The notes: generated by a model not told the origin, from the sequence alone. A stretch of 64,000 bases of DNA from Shewanella atlantica (GCF_003966265.1 NZ_RXNV01000002.1:310001-374000), one strand, 5' to 3'; positions 1-9,127 are shown, counted from the stretch's first letter. A program made the numbers and translations.

Positions 1-1
1 A

Positions 2-1669
2 CCTGCGGTATTCTCGACTCAGCTGAGCCGCGTTAATTCCGAAGTTTCCAGACTGAACAATATCCGCTCAGGCGTCGATAGTCTGTCGATATCTGTGGCC
101 GAAGAGGTCGGTTATTACACACAGCTCAATAAGATGTTATTGAGTATTGTCGACCAAACGGCTAAAGAGGGGGATAGCCAGGAGATCGCGATTCAGGCCG
201 CTTCATTCAGTGCTTATCTTCAGATGAAGGAGAGAGCGGGAATTGAGCGTGCGGTGTTAAGTTCGACATTCGGCAATCCCGATTTTAAACCTGGCATGTT
301 TATCAAGTTTGTCACTCTGGTATCGGAGCAAACGAGTTATGAAGAGCGCTTTCTTGCCCTGGCCTCAGAAGAGGTAAAAAGCCGATATAGACAACTGGCC
401 AGCTCTCAAGCCGTAGCCGATGTTCAGGCACTGAGACAGATTGCATTAAGTCAAAAGGGTGAGGCTATCAGTGCGCAAAGTGCCGAGAATTGGTTTGCTA
501 AATCAACTGCCCGAATCGAATTGGTTCGAGCATTCGAAAAGTCGTTATCTGAGTCATTAATTAAGGTTACTGACAAACAGTTGAAAGCCTCTCAATCTGT
601 GATGCTTAGCATCATAGTTATATTGATTATTTCAGGCGCGTTGGTCATCTTTATCTCAGTTACTGTCGCAAAATACATGCATAATCGACTGCACTACCTG
701 CACTCGACCATCAGTACGGCGCAGCAAAATTACGATCTCAGCGTTCGTGTTAAAAGTGAGACTACTGACGAACTTGGCGAACTCGGTAGGGCCTTTAATC
801 ATATGATGAATGATTTTGAACAAGTCATTCATAAGGTAAGGGATAATACCGATAGACTATTGCATGCCTCAGAGAGGATGGATACCTGTGCAACCGCGAT
901 GCAGCAAGATGTTGCTATCGGACATAGTGAGGCAGAGCAAGTGGCCTCGGCGATGACAGAGATGAGTGCGACAGTGCAAGAGATCGCAGTCAATGCGGTC
1001 AAGGCGTCTGAGGCGTCCACTGCGGCTAATGTAGAAGCTAAAGAGGGCAATATTGAGGTCAGTAAGACCTGTGACAGTATTAACCTATTAGCACAGGAGA
1101 TAGGCGAGGCATCGACTGCGATACATGAATTGGATAATGATATTCAAGGTATCGTGAGTGTCTTAGGCGTGATCAGTGGTATTGCCGAACAGACCAATCT
1201 TCTCGCCTTAAATGCTGCAATCGAAGCGGCACGTGCAGGTGAGATGGGAAGGGGATTTGCCGTTGTTGCCGATGAAGTGCGAAGTTTGGCTCAGAGAGCT
1301 CAAACCTCAACCGAAGATATCAGGGACATGACTGAACGCCTCGAGAAAGCTGCTGTAGTTGCCGTTAAAGCGATGGACAAGGGGAAATCCCAGGCTGAGA
1401 TAAGTGTTACTGAATCGGAGAAAGCTGGCCAGGATCTGGATAAAATTGTCCACGAAGTGGGCGTGATTGACAGTATGAACGAACAGATAGCCGCCGCTAC
1501 ACATGAGCAGTCGGCAGTCTCTGAAGAGGTTAACCGTAACGCACTTAAGATCAGTGAGATCTATCAAAATACTCAGGCGGTCTCCGATGAACTCAGTCAG
1601 CTAAATGAAACCTTATTAGCCGATGCCAATATCATGGCTAAAGAGGTGAGTAAGTTTAAGCTGAGCTAG
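2..1669 (+). CDS. Methyl-accepting chemotaxis protein with NIT sensor domain (5' end outside window)
   Basis: Chemoreceptor that passes a sensory signal to the CheA/CheW array. The frame is open from the window edge, so the true start lies upstream; the GTG at 95 is internal. The first ~190 residues look like a NIT (nitrate/nitrite-sensing type) helical periplasmic domain. One membrane segment follows at about residues 198-220, then a HAMP domain (motif [14 protein letters not shown]), then the cytoplasmic coiled coil. The hairpin tip [18 protein letters not shown] sits near residue 400 and is diagnostic of the MCP signalling domain. The C-terminus lacks an NWETF-type tethering pentapeptide for CheR/CheB. 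The ligand is unknown; the NIT assignment is by helical pattern and context only. It ends at a clear terminator (1701-1728). Confidence 0.9.
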   Translation, partial: PAVFSTQLSRVNSEVSRLNNIRSGVDSLSISVAEEVGYYTQLNKMLLSIVDQTAKEGDSQEIAIQAASFSAYLQMKERAGIERAVLSSTFGNPDFKPGMFIKFVTLVSEQTSYEERFLALASEEVKSRYRQLASSQAVADVQALRQIALSQKGEAISAQSAENWFAKSTARIELVRAFEKSLSESLIKVTDKQLKASQSVMLSIIVILIISGALVIFISVTVAKYMHNRLHYLHSTISTAQQNYDLSVRVKSETTDELGELGRAFNHMMNDFEQVIHKVRDNTDRLLHASERMDTCATAMQQDVAIGHSEAEQVASAMTEMSATVQEIAVNAVKASEASTAANVEAKEGNIEVSKTCDSINLLAQEIGEASTAIHELDNDIQGIVSVLGVISGIAEQTNLLALNAAIEAARAGEMGRGFAVVADEVRSLAQRAQTSTEDIRDMTERLEKAAVVAVKAMDKGKSQAEISVTESEKAGQDLDKIVHEVGVIDSMNEQIAAATHEQSAVSEEVNRNALKISEIYQNTQAVSDELSQLNETLLADANIMAKEVSKFKLS

Positions 1670-1700
1670 ATATCAGTTATTCAGCATTTGATGTAAGTAT

Positions 1701-1728
1701 AAGCCCTGTCGAAAGATGGGGCTTTTTT
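1701..1728 (+). terminator. Rho-independent terminator of the chemoreceptor gene
   Basis: A 10-bp stem (aagccctgtc / gatggggctt, including two G-U pairs) is closed by a GAAA tetraloop and followed by six T. It begins 31 nt after the chemoreceptor stop codon. Confidence 0.85.
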
Positions 1729-2003
1729 GTGGACGAGACTATTTAGTTAGGGGGCGGAATATCTCTAATGTAGCGGACTAAAACAGACAAACTCTTCAAT
1801 AATTCTACAAATTTAACGAAGCAATTGGCTGTTTTTTTATTATAGTTTTAACTGCAATCTAATTAAAATCTTTGTAGGCACGATATACCCGTACCGTCAG
1901 GCGCATAACTGGTTATAGAAGGCCCCGCGCATGTAATCGGATTAACCCTTGGTTCATCGCTAAGGCGTTATGTGAAGATGAAAACAAAATTATTGAGGTT
2001 ATG
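1729..2003. other. Intergenic region upstream of the NAD-synthase-like gene; no gene seen
   Basis: No ORF with a ribosome-binding site is visible. The AT-rich part (about 1790-1870) probably holds the promoter of the next gene. GCATAAC at 1903-1909 and GTTATGT at 1967-1973 form an imperfect inverted pair that resembles an integron attC site but does not meet the consensus. Confidence 0.4.
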
Positions 2004-2984
2004 ATGAACGTAAACCTTACTATCGATGCTCAATTAACGGTACAGCTTATAAAAGCATATCTTCAAGAGTTAGTTAAGACTCAACAAAGCGATGGAATAC
2101 TGCTCGGCCTCAGCGGCGGAATCGACTCTTCGGTGCTGCTCTCTATTGCCGTCAGGGCCGTCGGAAAGGATAGGGTGCATGCTTCATTTCTTTATGACCG
2201 TGATAGCGAAAAAGAGTCCGAGAAAAAAGCTTTGATCATGGCAAACTGGCTGGATATTGGTCTCGACATTTTTGATATATCACCGGCAATGAAGAAAAAA
2301 AATATTTATGATCCTCTGATTATGAAGTTGATACCTTATTCGCCTCTCTTTAACCGTTTGATTCAACACTCTTACCGTTTTATTAACGGGGAGGTGCCAT
2401 TTAAAACATCACTTAAAATTGGCAGTAATGTCGGTAATGGTTCATGGATTAAGTCTTTGATGTATAACTTTACTATCAGGCATATTGATCGAGGGTTTGC
2501 AGAGCGCCATATATACCGAAGAGAGCTGTTGAATACAAAAGCAACCCAAGAGAACTTAATCCTCATCGGCGCAGCTAATCGTTCGGAGTTTGAAGTTGGC
2601 TGGTTTGTTAAGGATGGTGTCGACGACCTGCCGATTCAGCCTATGACGGGACTGTACAAGACTCAGGTGTGGCAGCTGGCGTCATACCTTAAGCTGCCCG
2701 ATGAGATCCAGAATCAACTCGCTTCTCCTGATATGATGTTTGGTATCACCGACGAGTTTGGGATCGGTCATAACTATCGTAAATTGGATGTCATTTTAGA
2801 CATGATGGAGCGGGAAAAGACAGATGAGGAGATGGTTAATCATGGCATCTGTAAAGCAGATATCGAAGATGTTCGGGAATTGATGCTGTATTCTGAATGG
2901 AAGCGAAACTCTTTACATGAAACTCCTCCTGTTCAAGGTGGAGTCAATGGCAATGTACGTTCAAGTAATATGAACAGTAGCTAA
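2004..2984 (+). CDS. Divergent NAD(+) synthase-family (N-type ATP pyrophosphatase) protein
   Basis: 326-residue protein of the adenine-nucleotide alpha-hydrolase / NadE superfamily. The PP-loop is intact (LLGLSGGIDSSVLLS, near residue 33). NadE-like blocks follow: LIGAANRSEFEVGWFVK, DDLPIQPMTGLYKTQVWQLA and DEFGIGHNYRKLD. Such enzymes adenylate a carboxylate and amidate it with ammonia; there is no glutaminase domain. Between the PP-loop and the GAANRSE block the canonical GNxxAR segment is missing. A region of about 60 residues rich in Tyr, Phe, Ile and Arg is found there instead, so the substrate may not be deamido-NAD. Two ATGs occur in tandem (2001 and 2004); GAGG at 1995-1998 is better spaced for 2004. 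A HAD phosphatase follows 106 nt downstream and may act in the same pathway (inference). Confidence 0.75.
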   Translation: MNVNLTIDAQLTVQLIKAYLQELVKTQQSDGILLGLSGGIDSSVLLSIAVRAVGKDRVHASFLYDRDSEKESEKKALIMANWLDIGLDIFDISPAMKKKNIYDPLIMKLIPYSPLFNRLIQHSYRFINGEVPFKTSLKIGSNVGNGSWIKSLMYNFTIRHIDRGFAERHIYRRELLNTKATQENLILIGAANRSEFEVGWFVKDGVDDLPIQPMTGLYKTQVWQLASYLKLPDEIQNQLASPDMMFGITDEFGIGHNYRKLDVILDMMEREKTDEEMVNHGICKADIEDVRELMLYSEWKRNSLHETPPVQGGVNGNVRSSNMNSS

Positions 2985-3090
2985 TTTAATGACAGAGCCA
3001 TAGTTAACTATGTCATTACAGCAATAAGCTTATGCAATAAAACTAACAAGCTATATAATCCTGTCAAAACTATCTCAAGGATTAAAGCTT

Positions 3091-3801
3091 ATGAAGTTGC
3101 AGGCAATTTTGTGGGATTACGATGGAACCTTAGTAAATTCTGTACCCAAAAACATCGCTATTACAAAATCAATTTTATCTATTGTTGCTCCACATCTCAC
3201 TGGAGACAAGCTTCCTAAATACCTGTTGAGTGAATCGGCTTACCACGAAGCCAACCATAGCGCAAAAAACTGGCAAGCCTTGTATCGTAATTACTATGGG
3301 TTGACCGAAAATGAGATGCTAGAGGCCGGGGCGCTTTGGGCTGAGCATCAAGAAAGTAACCAAACTCAGGTCAGTCTATTTGATGGAATAGACAAGGTCA
3401 TCGAGCAGTTTTCTCATCTTCCTCATGGGATCTGTTCTCAAAATTCCCGGCTAAACATATGGAATGTGCTCAAGCAAAATCGTGTAGATGCGCCATTTCA
3501 AGCGGTTGTAGGCTACGACGATCTGGACAGCAACTCACAGAAACCACATCCTTTCGGCGGTATTAAGTGTTTAACCGACATATTCGATGAGGCTATAAAT
3601 AAACTGGTCTTGTATGTTGGAGATCATGAAGCCGACGTTAAGTTTGCAAAAAATATTGAACAGGCACTGGGCGGTGGCTCAAGAGTTATCTCTGTTGCTG
3701 CCGCTTATAGTGGCGCAAACCCTGAGAATTGGTCGGTAGAACCAGATCACGTCGCATCTTGTGTATCTGAGCTAAAAGGGATCTTTGAAAAATACACTTA
3801 A
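3091..3801 (+). CDS. HAD-superfamily hydrolase (phosphoglycolate-phosphatase-like)
   Basis: 236-residue HAD phosphatase. Motif I is DYDGTLVNS at the N-terminus (nucleophile Asp plus acid/base Asp). Motif II is the Ser in GICSQNSR, motif III the Lys of QKPHPFGG, and motif IV is YVGDHEADVKFA. The helical cap lies between motifs I and II (about residues 20-100, subclass I/C1 type). The substrate cannot be read from sequence; Gph-like and sugar-phosphate or nucleotide phosphatases share this layout. A good Shine-Dalgarno sequence (aagga) precedes the ATG. It lies 106 nt after the NadE-like gene on the same strand and may be co-transcribed with it. Confidence 0.85.
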   Translation: MKLQAILWDYDGTLVNSVPKNIAITKSILSIVAPHLTGDKLPKYLLSESAYHEANHSAKNWQALYRNYYGLTENEMLEAGALWAEHQESNQTQVSLFDGIDKVIEQFSHLPHGICSQNSRLNIWNVLKQNRVDAPFQAVVGYDDLDSNSQKPHPFGGIKCLTDIFDEAINKLVLYVGDHEADVKFAKNIEQALGGGSRVISVAAAYSGANPENWSVEPDHVASCVSELKGIFEKYT

Positions 3802-3972
3802 TAACCTGAAATACCATGAAATGGAGTCAGGCGTGACAGTGGTAATAACCGTATCAGGGGGAAATTTGTTGCGTTTGTAGTTGTGAGCTTATGGGACCTA
3901 TAAAAATGGCACTGCCTTTTGGTTAGGCTCATCAGTGAGTTGTTAAAGAGATTGTGATTGTCGAAGTCCCAG

Positions 3973-4010
3973 AGTCAGTTAGATTTAACACTCAATTAGT
4001 CTATCTGACT
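3973..4010 (+). terminator. Possible terminator after the HAD gene
   Basis: An 11-bp inverted repeat with one mismatch (agtcagttaga / tctatctgact) has a 16-nt loop and is followed by aaggttttt. The remainder of the 354-nt gap (3802-4155) has no convincing gene and presumably carries the promoter of the transporter gene. Confidence 0.45.
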
Positions 4011-4155
4011 AAGGTTTTTCACCAAGAATTCATAATCTATTGTCTGAAAAGCAACATGAGACGTGATTGCTTTTAGCAATAGGCTGCAAGTTGACGTCTA
4101 ATAAAGTAAAATACGGCTACATTTTTCGAATGAAAGTTGTTCTAAACGAGGATCA

Positions 4156-5733
4156 ATGAATACTAGAAAAGATAAATACAGTATTGATAATACCGATTAC
4201 ACCATCGGACAAGATAATATTCAAAAATGGGGCTTTGATGTTCACAATCCTGTTTTTGGGATCAGCGCTGCCTTAATTGGCCTATTTTTATTAGCCATAT
4301 TAGTGGCCGACCCAGAAACATCCAAATCCGTATTAGACGGCATAAAATGGAAAATTATTGGCGCTTTTGATGGATTGTTCATGTGGTCTGCCAATATTTT
4401 TGTGATTTTTTGTGTAGCAATGATTGTCTCTCCATATGGCAAAATTCGTTTAGGTGGTGATGAAGCCAAAACCGACTACTCGATGAAGTCATGGATAGCA
4501 ATGTTATTTGCTGCGGGTATGGGTATCGGACTCATGTTTTGGGGTGTTGCAGAGCCTGTTGCCTACTTTACCGGTTGGTACGAAACACCACTTAATGTCG
4601 CCGCAAACACACCAGAAGCCGCTAAGCTGGCTCTTGGTGCCACAATGTTTCATTGGGGACTTCACCCATGGGCGATTTACGGAGTTGTGTCACTGTCGTT
4701 AGCATTTTTCGCTTACAATAAGGGCTTACCGCTTTCCATGCGTTCAGTCTTTTATCCAATTCTGGGTGATCGCACCTGGGGCTGGCCTGGGCATGTTGTT
4801 GACATTCTAGCGGTGCTTGCCACTCTCTTTGGTCTCGCGACATCTCTTGGACTTGGTGCTCAACAAGCCGCCAGTGGTTTTCACCATGTATTCGGCATTG
4901 ATAATGGCTTAATGCTTCAAATTGCCATCATCTTTATTGTGACCTTGTTAGCCGTTATTTCTGTAGTCCGCGGTATTGAAGGCGGTGTAAAAATTATCAG
5001 CAACGTCAATATGTTGCTGGCACTTGCCTTAGTGGTGTTTGTGGCTTTGGTTACTTTTGCAGTCTCCATGGGAACCATTCCGACGACGGTCATGGGATAT
5101 ATTGAAAATATTATTCCATTAAGTAACCCGATTGGCCGTGAAGATGAAGCTTGGATGCATGGTTGGACTGTTTTCTATTGGGCTTGGTGGATTTCATGGT
5201 CACCTTTTGTCGGTATGTTTATTGCGCGTATTTCTCGTGGACGAACAATTCGTGAGTTCATGACGGCAGTACTCATAGTACCAACGGCAGTTACTATACT
5301 TTGGATGTCAGTATTTGGTGGCGTTGCGATTGATCAAATCGTTAATAAAGTCGGTACGTTAGGCGAAAAAGGCTTAACAGAAGTTCCACTTGCCATGTTC
5401 CAAATGTTTGATGCATTGCCAATGGGTAATATTCTGTCTCTACTCGCCGTTGTGTTAGTGCTGGTTTTCTTTGTGACTTCATCAGACTCTGGATCACTGG
5501 TTATTGATAGCATCACATCAGGTGGTAAAGTCGATGCACCAGTTCCTCAGCGCGTTTTCTGGGCATTTATCGAAGGCGCGATTGCCGCTGGTCTCGTTTG
5601 GGTGGGTGGCACACAAGCCATTGAAGCCTTGCAAGCCGGTGCTATTTCAACGGCCTTACCGTTCACCATTATTTTATTGGTGATGTGTGTCAGCTTGATT
5701 AAGGGACTAGGAACAGAAAAACGTCCTGGTTAA
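4156..5733 (+). CDS. BCCT-family transporter (betaine/choline/carnitine type)
   Basis: 525-residue inner-membrane secondary transporter of the betaine-carnitine-choline family, with about 12 predicted membrane helices. Family signatures are clear: GMGIGLMFWGVAEPV (unwound helix of the first repeat), MFHWGLHPWAIYG, and the BCCT signature FYWAWWISWSPFVGMFIARISRG. The Met-Gly-Ile-Gly in the GMGxG motif resembles Na+-coupled family members. It probably imports a quaternary-ammonium osmolyte or a related compound; which one cannot be decided here. The start is supported by GAGG a few bases upstream. The gene stands alone and ends at a strong bidirectional terminator shared with the convergent exonuclease gene. 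Confidence 0.92.
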   Translation: MNTRKDKYSIDNTDYTIGQDNIQKWGFDVHNPVFGISAALIGLFLLAILVADPETSKSVLDGIKWKIIGAFDGLFMWSANIFVIFCVAMIVSPYGKIRLGGDEAKTDYSMKSWIAMLFAAGMGIGLMFWGVAEPVAYFTGWYETPLNVAANTPEAAKLALGATMFHWGLHPWAIYGVVSLSLAFFAYNKGLPLSMRSVFYPILGDRTWGWPGHVVDILAVLATLFGLATSLGLGAQQAASGFHHVFGIDNGLMLQIAIIFIVTLLAVISVVRGIEGGVKIISNVNMLLALALVVFVALVTFAVSMGTIPTTVMGYIENIIPLSNPIGREDEAWMHGWTVFYWAWWISWSPFVGMFIARISRGRTIREFMTAVLIVPTAVTILWMSVFGGVAIDQIVNKVGTLGEKGLTEVPLAMFQMFDALPMGNILSLLAVVLVLVFFVTSSDSGSLVIDSITSGGKVDAPVPQRVFWAFIEGAIAAGLVWVGGTQAIEALQAGAISTALPFTIILLVMCVSLIKGLGTEKRPG

Positions 5734-5748
5734 TCTGTTGAGTTGTAC

Positions 5749-5780
5749 AAAAAAGCCGAGTACATCACTCGGCTTTTTTA
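5749..5780. terminator. Bidirectional terminator between convergent genes
   Basis: GCCGAG / CTCGGC stem with a 7-nt loop, flanked by A6 upstream and T6 downstream. It can therefore terminate both the BCCT gene (+) and the DUF294-exonuclease operon (-). Confidence 0.9.
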
Positions 5781-5809
5781 TTGCTATAGATTTATAGGCA
5801 AGATTGCTT

Positions 5810-6526
5810 TTATAACCACAGCTTTTTAATGGGCGTGTCAGGGCTGAAATGATGGTGTATTTGCGCTTGCAGTAGCTCTGCTGTGGCAATTGCATCGGTT
5901 AACGCATCGTGTGGGGGATACGTTGGCAAATTATATCTTGTACGACTATTGGCAAGACGAATGGATCCTGGGCGGGTATTTTTAAACCAATCTATAATAC
6001 TTCTCGGGCGAGCCTTCTGAATATCAGCTTCAATTTGCATGGTATCAATAACTGGAAAAACAATGCCTTCATTGATCAAACTTCTAAGCGCTGCATCAAA
6101 GAAGTCACGTTCAATTCTACGGTAATGCACTACTACAATTTTTCCAGCCAGCTCATCTAATAACTGCTCTAAGATCCTCAGTAGGTCCGGCGCACCCTTT
6201 AAATCGGAATGAGTAATACCATGGATGATAATTGAATCTTCCTGCAGTTTATCCTCGGGTGTTACAAACCAGTGTTTAGCCTGTCTACAAGCAATTCGTT
6301 GCAGGGTAAAAGGGACTAAGCCAATACTAATAATACTGTTTTGATTTGCATCTAATCCGGTGGTTTCAAAATCTAAGGCAACAAAATCAATATCCTTAAG
6401 TTTTATCTCCTCATGGTAAGTGCCGGCATTATAAAAGTGAGTCAGGCGGCTATCTTTACTTTCCAGTGCTTTAATTTGCAGAAAAGCTTTCCAGTTTAAG
6501 ACCTCTTGATTACTGAAATCACGCAT
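5810..6526 (-). CDS. DnaQ-like 3'-5' exonuclease (DEDDh family)
   Basis: 238-residue exonuclease of the DnaQ/RNase T fold. ExoI motif is VALDFETTGLD (about residue 50), and the ExoIII block HDALTDAIATAEL contains the His and Asp of DEDDh enzymes. About 45 residues precede the catalytic domain. Family members hydrolyse 3' ends of DNA or RNA; whether this one acts on nucleic acid in vivo is unknown. It starts 3 nt after the stop of the cNMP/CBS/DUF294 gene and is surely co-transcribed with it. This pair recurs in marine gammaproteobacteria, often beside acetate transport genes (from memory); here the neighbour is a BCCT transporter. Confidence 0.88.
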   Translation of the reverse strand: MRDFSNQEVLNWKAFLQIKALESKDSRLTHFYNAGTYHEEIKLKDIDFVALDFETTGLDANQNSIISIGLVPFTLQRIACRQAKHWFVTPEDKLQEDSIIIHGITHSDLKGAPDLLRILEQLLDELAGKIVVVHYRRIERDFFDAALRSLINEGIVFPVIDTMQIEADIQKARPRSIIDWFKNTRPGSIRLANSRTRYNLPTYPPHDALTDAIATAELLQAQIHHHFSPDTPIKKLWL

Positions 6527-6529
6527 TAT

Positions 6530-8413
6530 TTACCCCTGCATGCTGTTGGCACTGTAGCGGAACTTTAAAAAGTTTTGTGCACTGCTCAAAACCAAAAAGG
6601 CATCTTTAAGGTTACGTCTTTCAAAATCAGACATATTTTCTGGTTCAATATTGTTATCAGGCTCTTGTTCCGACTCAATGTCTAATGCTTGATGTCGAAT
6701 ACGAACCAAAGAGATGAATTCCATTGCATGTTGCAGATCCTTCCCCTTTGATGGAGGTAAAATTCCTGCTTCAATAATGTCTTCTAATCGATCAAATGAG
6801 TTCTGGGATTGGGAGCCGATAGCAAGGGCGTGCACACGGATGAGGTCGGCTAAAGGTGCTGTACCTCGTCTTTTTAAATTAATGGAGTTGTTATGGCGAC
6901 CATCTTTTTCCATCACAAAATCTTTAAAAAAGCCAAGTGGAGGTGTGCGGTTCAATGCATTTCTGGCAAGACAGGCCAAGAAGCGGTTATTCTTCTTTGC
7001 CTTTCTAAGAATGAACGCGTTCAACTGCTCAGCCCATTTTGGCCTGCCATACACACCGCAAAGGTCAAAAAAGATTGAGCAATTAAGTAAAGCTTGCGGA
7101 TTTGGATTCTCAATCCAATCAGAAAAACACTCTTCCCATTGAGATTGTGTCTTTCGATACTCAGGATTAGTTGCCATGATGTCACCGTCGCAATAGGTAT
7201 AACCGCACGCGGCTAAACCGTCACAAACGTAGGTAGCAAGCTCTTCAAAGTATTCCCCATGTAGTGACTCCTGGTACTGGTTATCCAGGATGATCGCATT
7301 GTCCTGATCGGTAACGATAAGCTGTTCATCACGGGCCATTGAGCCTAATGCTAAGAAGCAGTAGGGTATAGGAGGCGGGCCTAATTTCTCTTCGGCTAAC
7401 TCAAGCAGACGCTGTTTGAAACTTCTGCCAATTTCCGACATGGCTCGACCGACCATGTGTGAGTTAGCATCTTCGTTTATCATGCGGACAAAACAGTCTT
7501 TGAGTTGATTCGATAGTATGATCAAATCTTCGATACTGTTTTGTTGGAAAATACTGCTGACAAATAACAAGCTATTTTGCGATTCATAGCGAATGATGTC
7601 GCTGACTTCAATTAAGCCAATCGGTTGTTTGTTTTTCAAAATGGGGAGGTGGTGTACGTTATAGCGAAGCATTAACAGCATGGCTTCAAAGATATAGGCG
7701 TTGTGATCCAAAGAGATGAGTTCTGTAGACATCACCTCGACCACTTGGGTATCGACATCCAGCCCTTGAGCGATAACTTTTGCACACAGATCGCGCTCGG
7801 TAATAATGCCAACAAAGCTATTACCACCTTCATCGGAGAGATTTGGGTCATTGATAATTGCAGCAGAGACATTCTCTTCAGACATGATTTTGGCCACATT
7901 CTGAATTGTGGTGGTGGTAGGTAGCATCACAGGCTCGCCACTGAGCAATGTCTTAACCTTTGAGGTGGTCAGTGAATTGGCATCATCACTATTATCTTCA
8001 ACTGCTTGCTGTAATCGTATACTGCCTTCTACTTCAACAAAGTCGGCAAAGGTCTCATAGCGTTCGCAAAACTCTTCAAAAATACTCTGTGGAATGCAGT
8101 ATAAAAGGGTGTCTTTAATTGACTTGGCAGGGAAACGAACTTTATTATTGGTTAACAGCCCCATCTGTCCAAATAAGCCACCTTGATCCAGGCGGTTATA
8201 AAGCTCACCGGTACGGCGATATATCTCGACCACACCACTGCGGATCATAAAGAGATCGTGTATTTTATCCGCAAATTCAATGATTATACTATTTGCTCGG
8301 TAGTATGAGATCTCGACACTTTTTGAAACTTCGATTAACGCTTCTTCGGGTAGCTGATCAAAAGGGGGGTATTGGCGGATGAAGTTTCGAATTTCAAGTA
8401 GCTCGACTTCCAT
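6530..8413 (-). CDS. cNMP-binding / CBS-pair / DUF294 putative nucleotidyltransferase protein
   Basis: 627-residue cytosolic protein with four parts. There is an N-terminal cyclic-nucleotide-binding-like beta barrel (about 1-130) and a CBS-domain pair (about 155-275; GIITERDLCAKVI and PIGLIEVSDII). A DUF294 nucleotidyltransferase-like core follows (GSMARDEQLIVTDQDNAII, near residue 355, carrying the GS...D.D metal-binding signature). The last part is a DUF294 C-terminal helical domain (about 480-615). By analogy to GlnD-type enzymes it may be a regulatory nucleotidyltransferase controlled by adenine nucleotides through its CBS and cNMP domains. The target protein is not known. It is the first gene of an operon with the exonuclease. 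Confidence 0.88.
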   Translation of the reverse strand: MEVELLEIRNFIRQYPPFDQLPEEALIEVSKSVEISYYRANSIIIEFADKIHDLFMIRSGVVEIYRRTGELYNRLDQGGLFGQMGLLTNNKVRFPAKSIKDTLLYCIPQSIFEEFCERYETFADFVEVEGSIRLQQAVEDNSDDANSLTTSKVKTLLSGEPVMLPTTTTIQNVAKIMSEENVSAAIINDPNLSDEGGNSFVGIITERDLCAKVIAQGLDVDTQVVEVMSTELISLDHNAYIFEAMLLMLRYNVHHLPILKNKQPIGLIEVSDIIRYESQNSLLFVSSIFQQNSIEDLIILSNQLKDCFVRMINEDANSHMVGRAMSEIGRSFKQRLLELAEEKLGPPPIPYCFLALGSMARDEQLIVTDQDNAIILDNQYQESLHGEYFEELATYVCDGLAACGYTYCDGDIMATNPEYRKTQSQWEECFSDWIENPNPQALLNCSIFFDLCGVYGRPKWAEQLNAFILRKAKKNNRFLACLARNALNRTPPLGFFKDFVMEKDGRHNNSINLKRRGTAPLADLIRVHALAIGSQSQNSFDRLEDIIEAGILPPSKGKDLQHAMEFISLVRIRHQALDIESEQEPDNNIEPENMSDFERRNLKDAFLVLSSAQNFLKFRYSANSMQG

Positions 8414-8762
8414 GATTCGCTCGATATTGTTGATGATTTGAATATATGATGAATAGTATATGGTATCTATAGAATATATGCAGCCAACCCGTTGCCAGAC
8501 TCTTAATATTCAAGAGTTTTCACTGAAAATGAACAGTATCGCTTGTTAGATGTCCTGAAGACCTTTTCGATTTAATACTACATGAAATTAAGCGTCATAT
8601 GTCTAAGATAAAAGTAGACTTAATATTCTAACTTATTGGTGTCGAGCAAACAGGTTAGGCTAGTTGTTAAAGGCGAAAAGCTACTTAGTTTGTTTAATGT
8701 ACGACGATAATTAGGGCTGGAGAGTTTCTATCAATCATAAAAACTTAGGGTAATTGCCAACG
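8414..8762. other. Intergenic region upstream of the DUF294 operon; no gene seen
   Basis: About 350 nt, AT-rich, with no ORF supported by a ribosome-binding site. It presumably contains the minus-strand promoter of the DUF294-exonuclease operon. No clear operator was recognised. Confidence 0.4.
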
Positions 8763-8790
8763 AAAAAAGGCTGTCCAAATGGACAGCCTT
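8763..8790 (-). terminator. Terminator of the tRNA-Ser transcript
   Basis: Perfect 10-bp stem aaggctgtcc / ggacagcctt with a 4-nt loop. Read on the minus strand it is followed by T6 and lies 11 nt downstream of the tRNA 3' end. Confidence 0.92.
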
Positions 8791-8801
8791 TCATCTAAAT
8801 A

Positions 8802-8891
8802 TGGCGGTGAGGGAGGGATTCGAACCCTCGGATGGTTTAACCCATCACACACTTTCCAGGCGTGCTCCTTCAGCCACTCAGACACCTCACC
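8802..8891 (-). tRNA. tRNA-Ser (anticodon GGA)
   Basis: A 90-nt class II tRNA. The acceptor stem GGTGAGG pairs with CCTCACC, with discriminator G and an encoded CCA. The D-arm region is TGTCTGAGTGGCTGAAGGA. The anticodon stem is CACGC/GTGTG with loop CTGGAAA, giving anticodon GGA (UCC/UCU serine codons). It has a long variable arm and GGTTCGAATCC in the T arm. It is transcribed leftward into a strong terminator. Its first 21 nt recur twice more upstream in tandem repeats. Confidence 0.97.
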
Positions 8892-9127
8892 AAATTATGT
8901 TTATTAAGTTATCGTGTTAATAAGACACGCTGTATGAAATTACTTATGACTGAAGCACCACGCTATGCGTGCTTGTATAAATCCTTGGCAGCCACTCAGA
9001 CACCTCACCAAATTTTGTTTATTAAGTTATCGTGTTAATAAGACACGCTGTATGAAATTACTTATGGCTGAAGCACCACGCTATGCGTGCTTATATTATA
9101 TCTTGGCAGCCACTCAGACACCTCACC
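8871..9127 (-). repeat. 118-bp tandem repeats carrying the 5' 21 nt of tRNA-Ser
   Basis: Two near-identical 118-bp units (8871-8988 and 8989-9106) are followed by a partial third (9107-9127). Each unit begins (plus strand) with cagccactcagacacctcac, the reverse complement of the tRNA-Ser 5' end. In the first unit this is the tRNA itself. The remaining 97 nt contains two small hairpins (cgtgt...acacg and cacgctatgcgtg). Copies differ at only a few positions, so the duplication is recent or kept homogeneous. The layout mirrors, on the 5' side, the E. coli tyrT (rtT) repeats, where tRNA 3' fragments are repeated downstream. Confidence 0.9.

Noticed and set aside
1903..1973. attC-like inverted pair GCATAAC / GTTATGT upstream of the NadE-like gene
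   Set aside because: It does not fit the attC core consensus (RYYYAAC / GTTRRRY), has no clear inner L boxes, and no matching site follows the gene, so a gene-cassette origin is not supported.
2989..3016. Palindrome catagttaactatg with outer atgaca/tgtcat as a terminator of the NadE-like gene
   Set aside because: AT-rich, alternative pairings compete and no T run follows; the HAD gene is probably co-transcribed.
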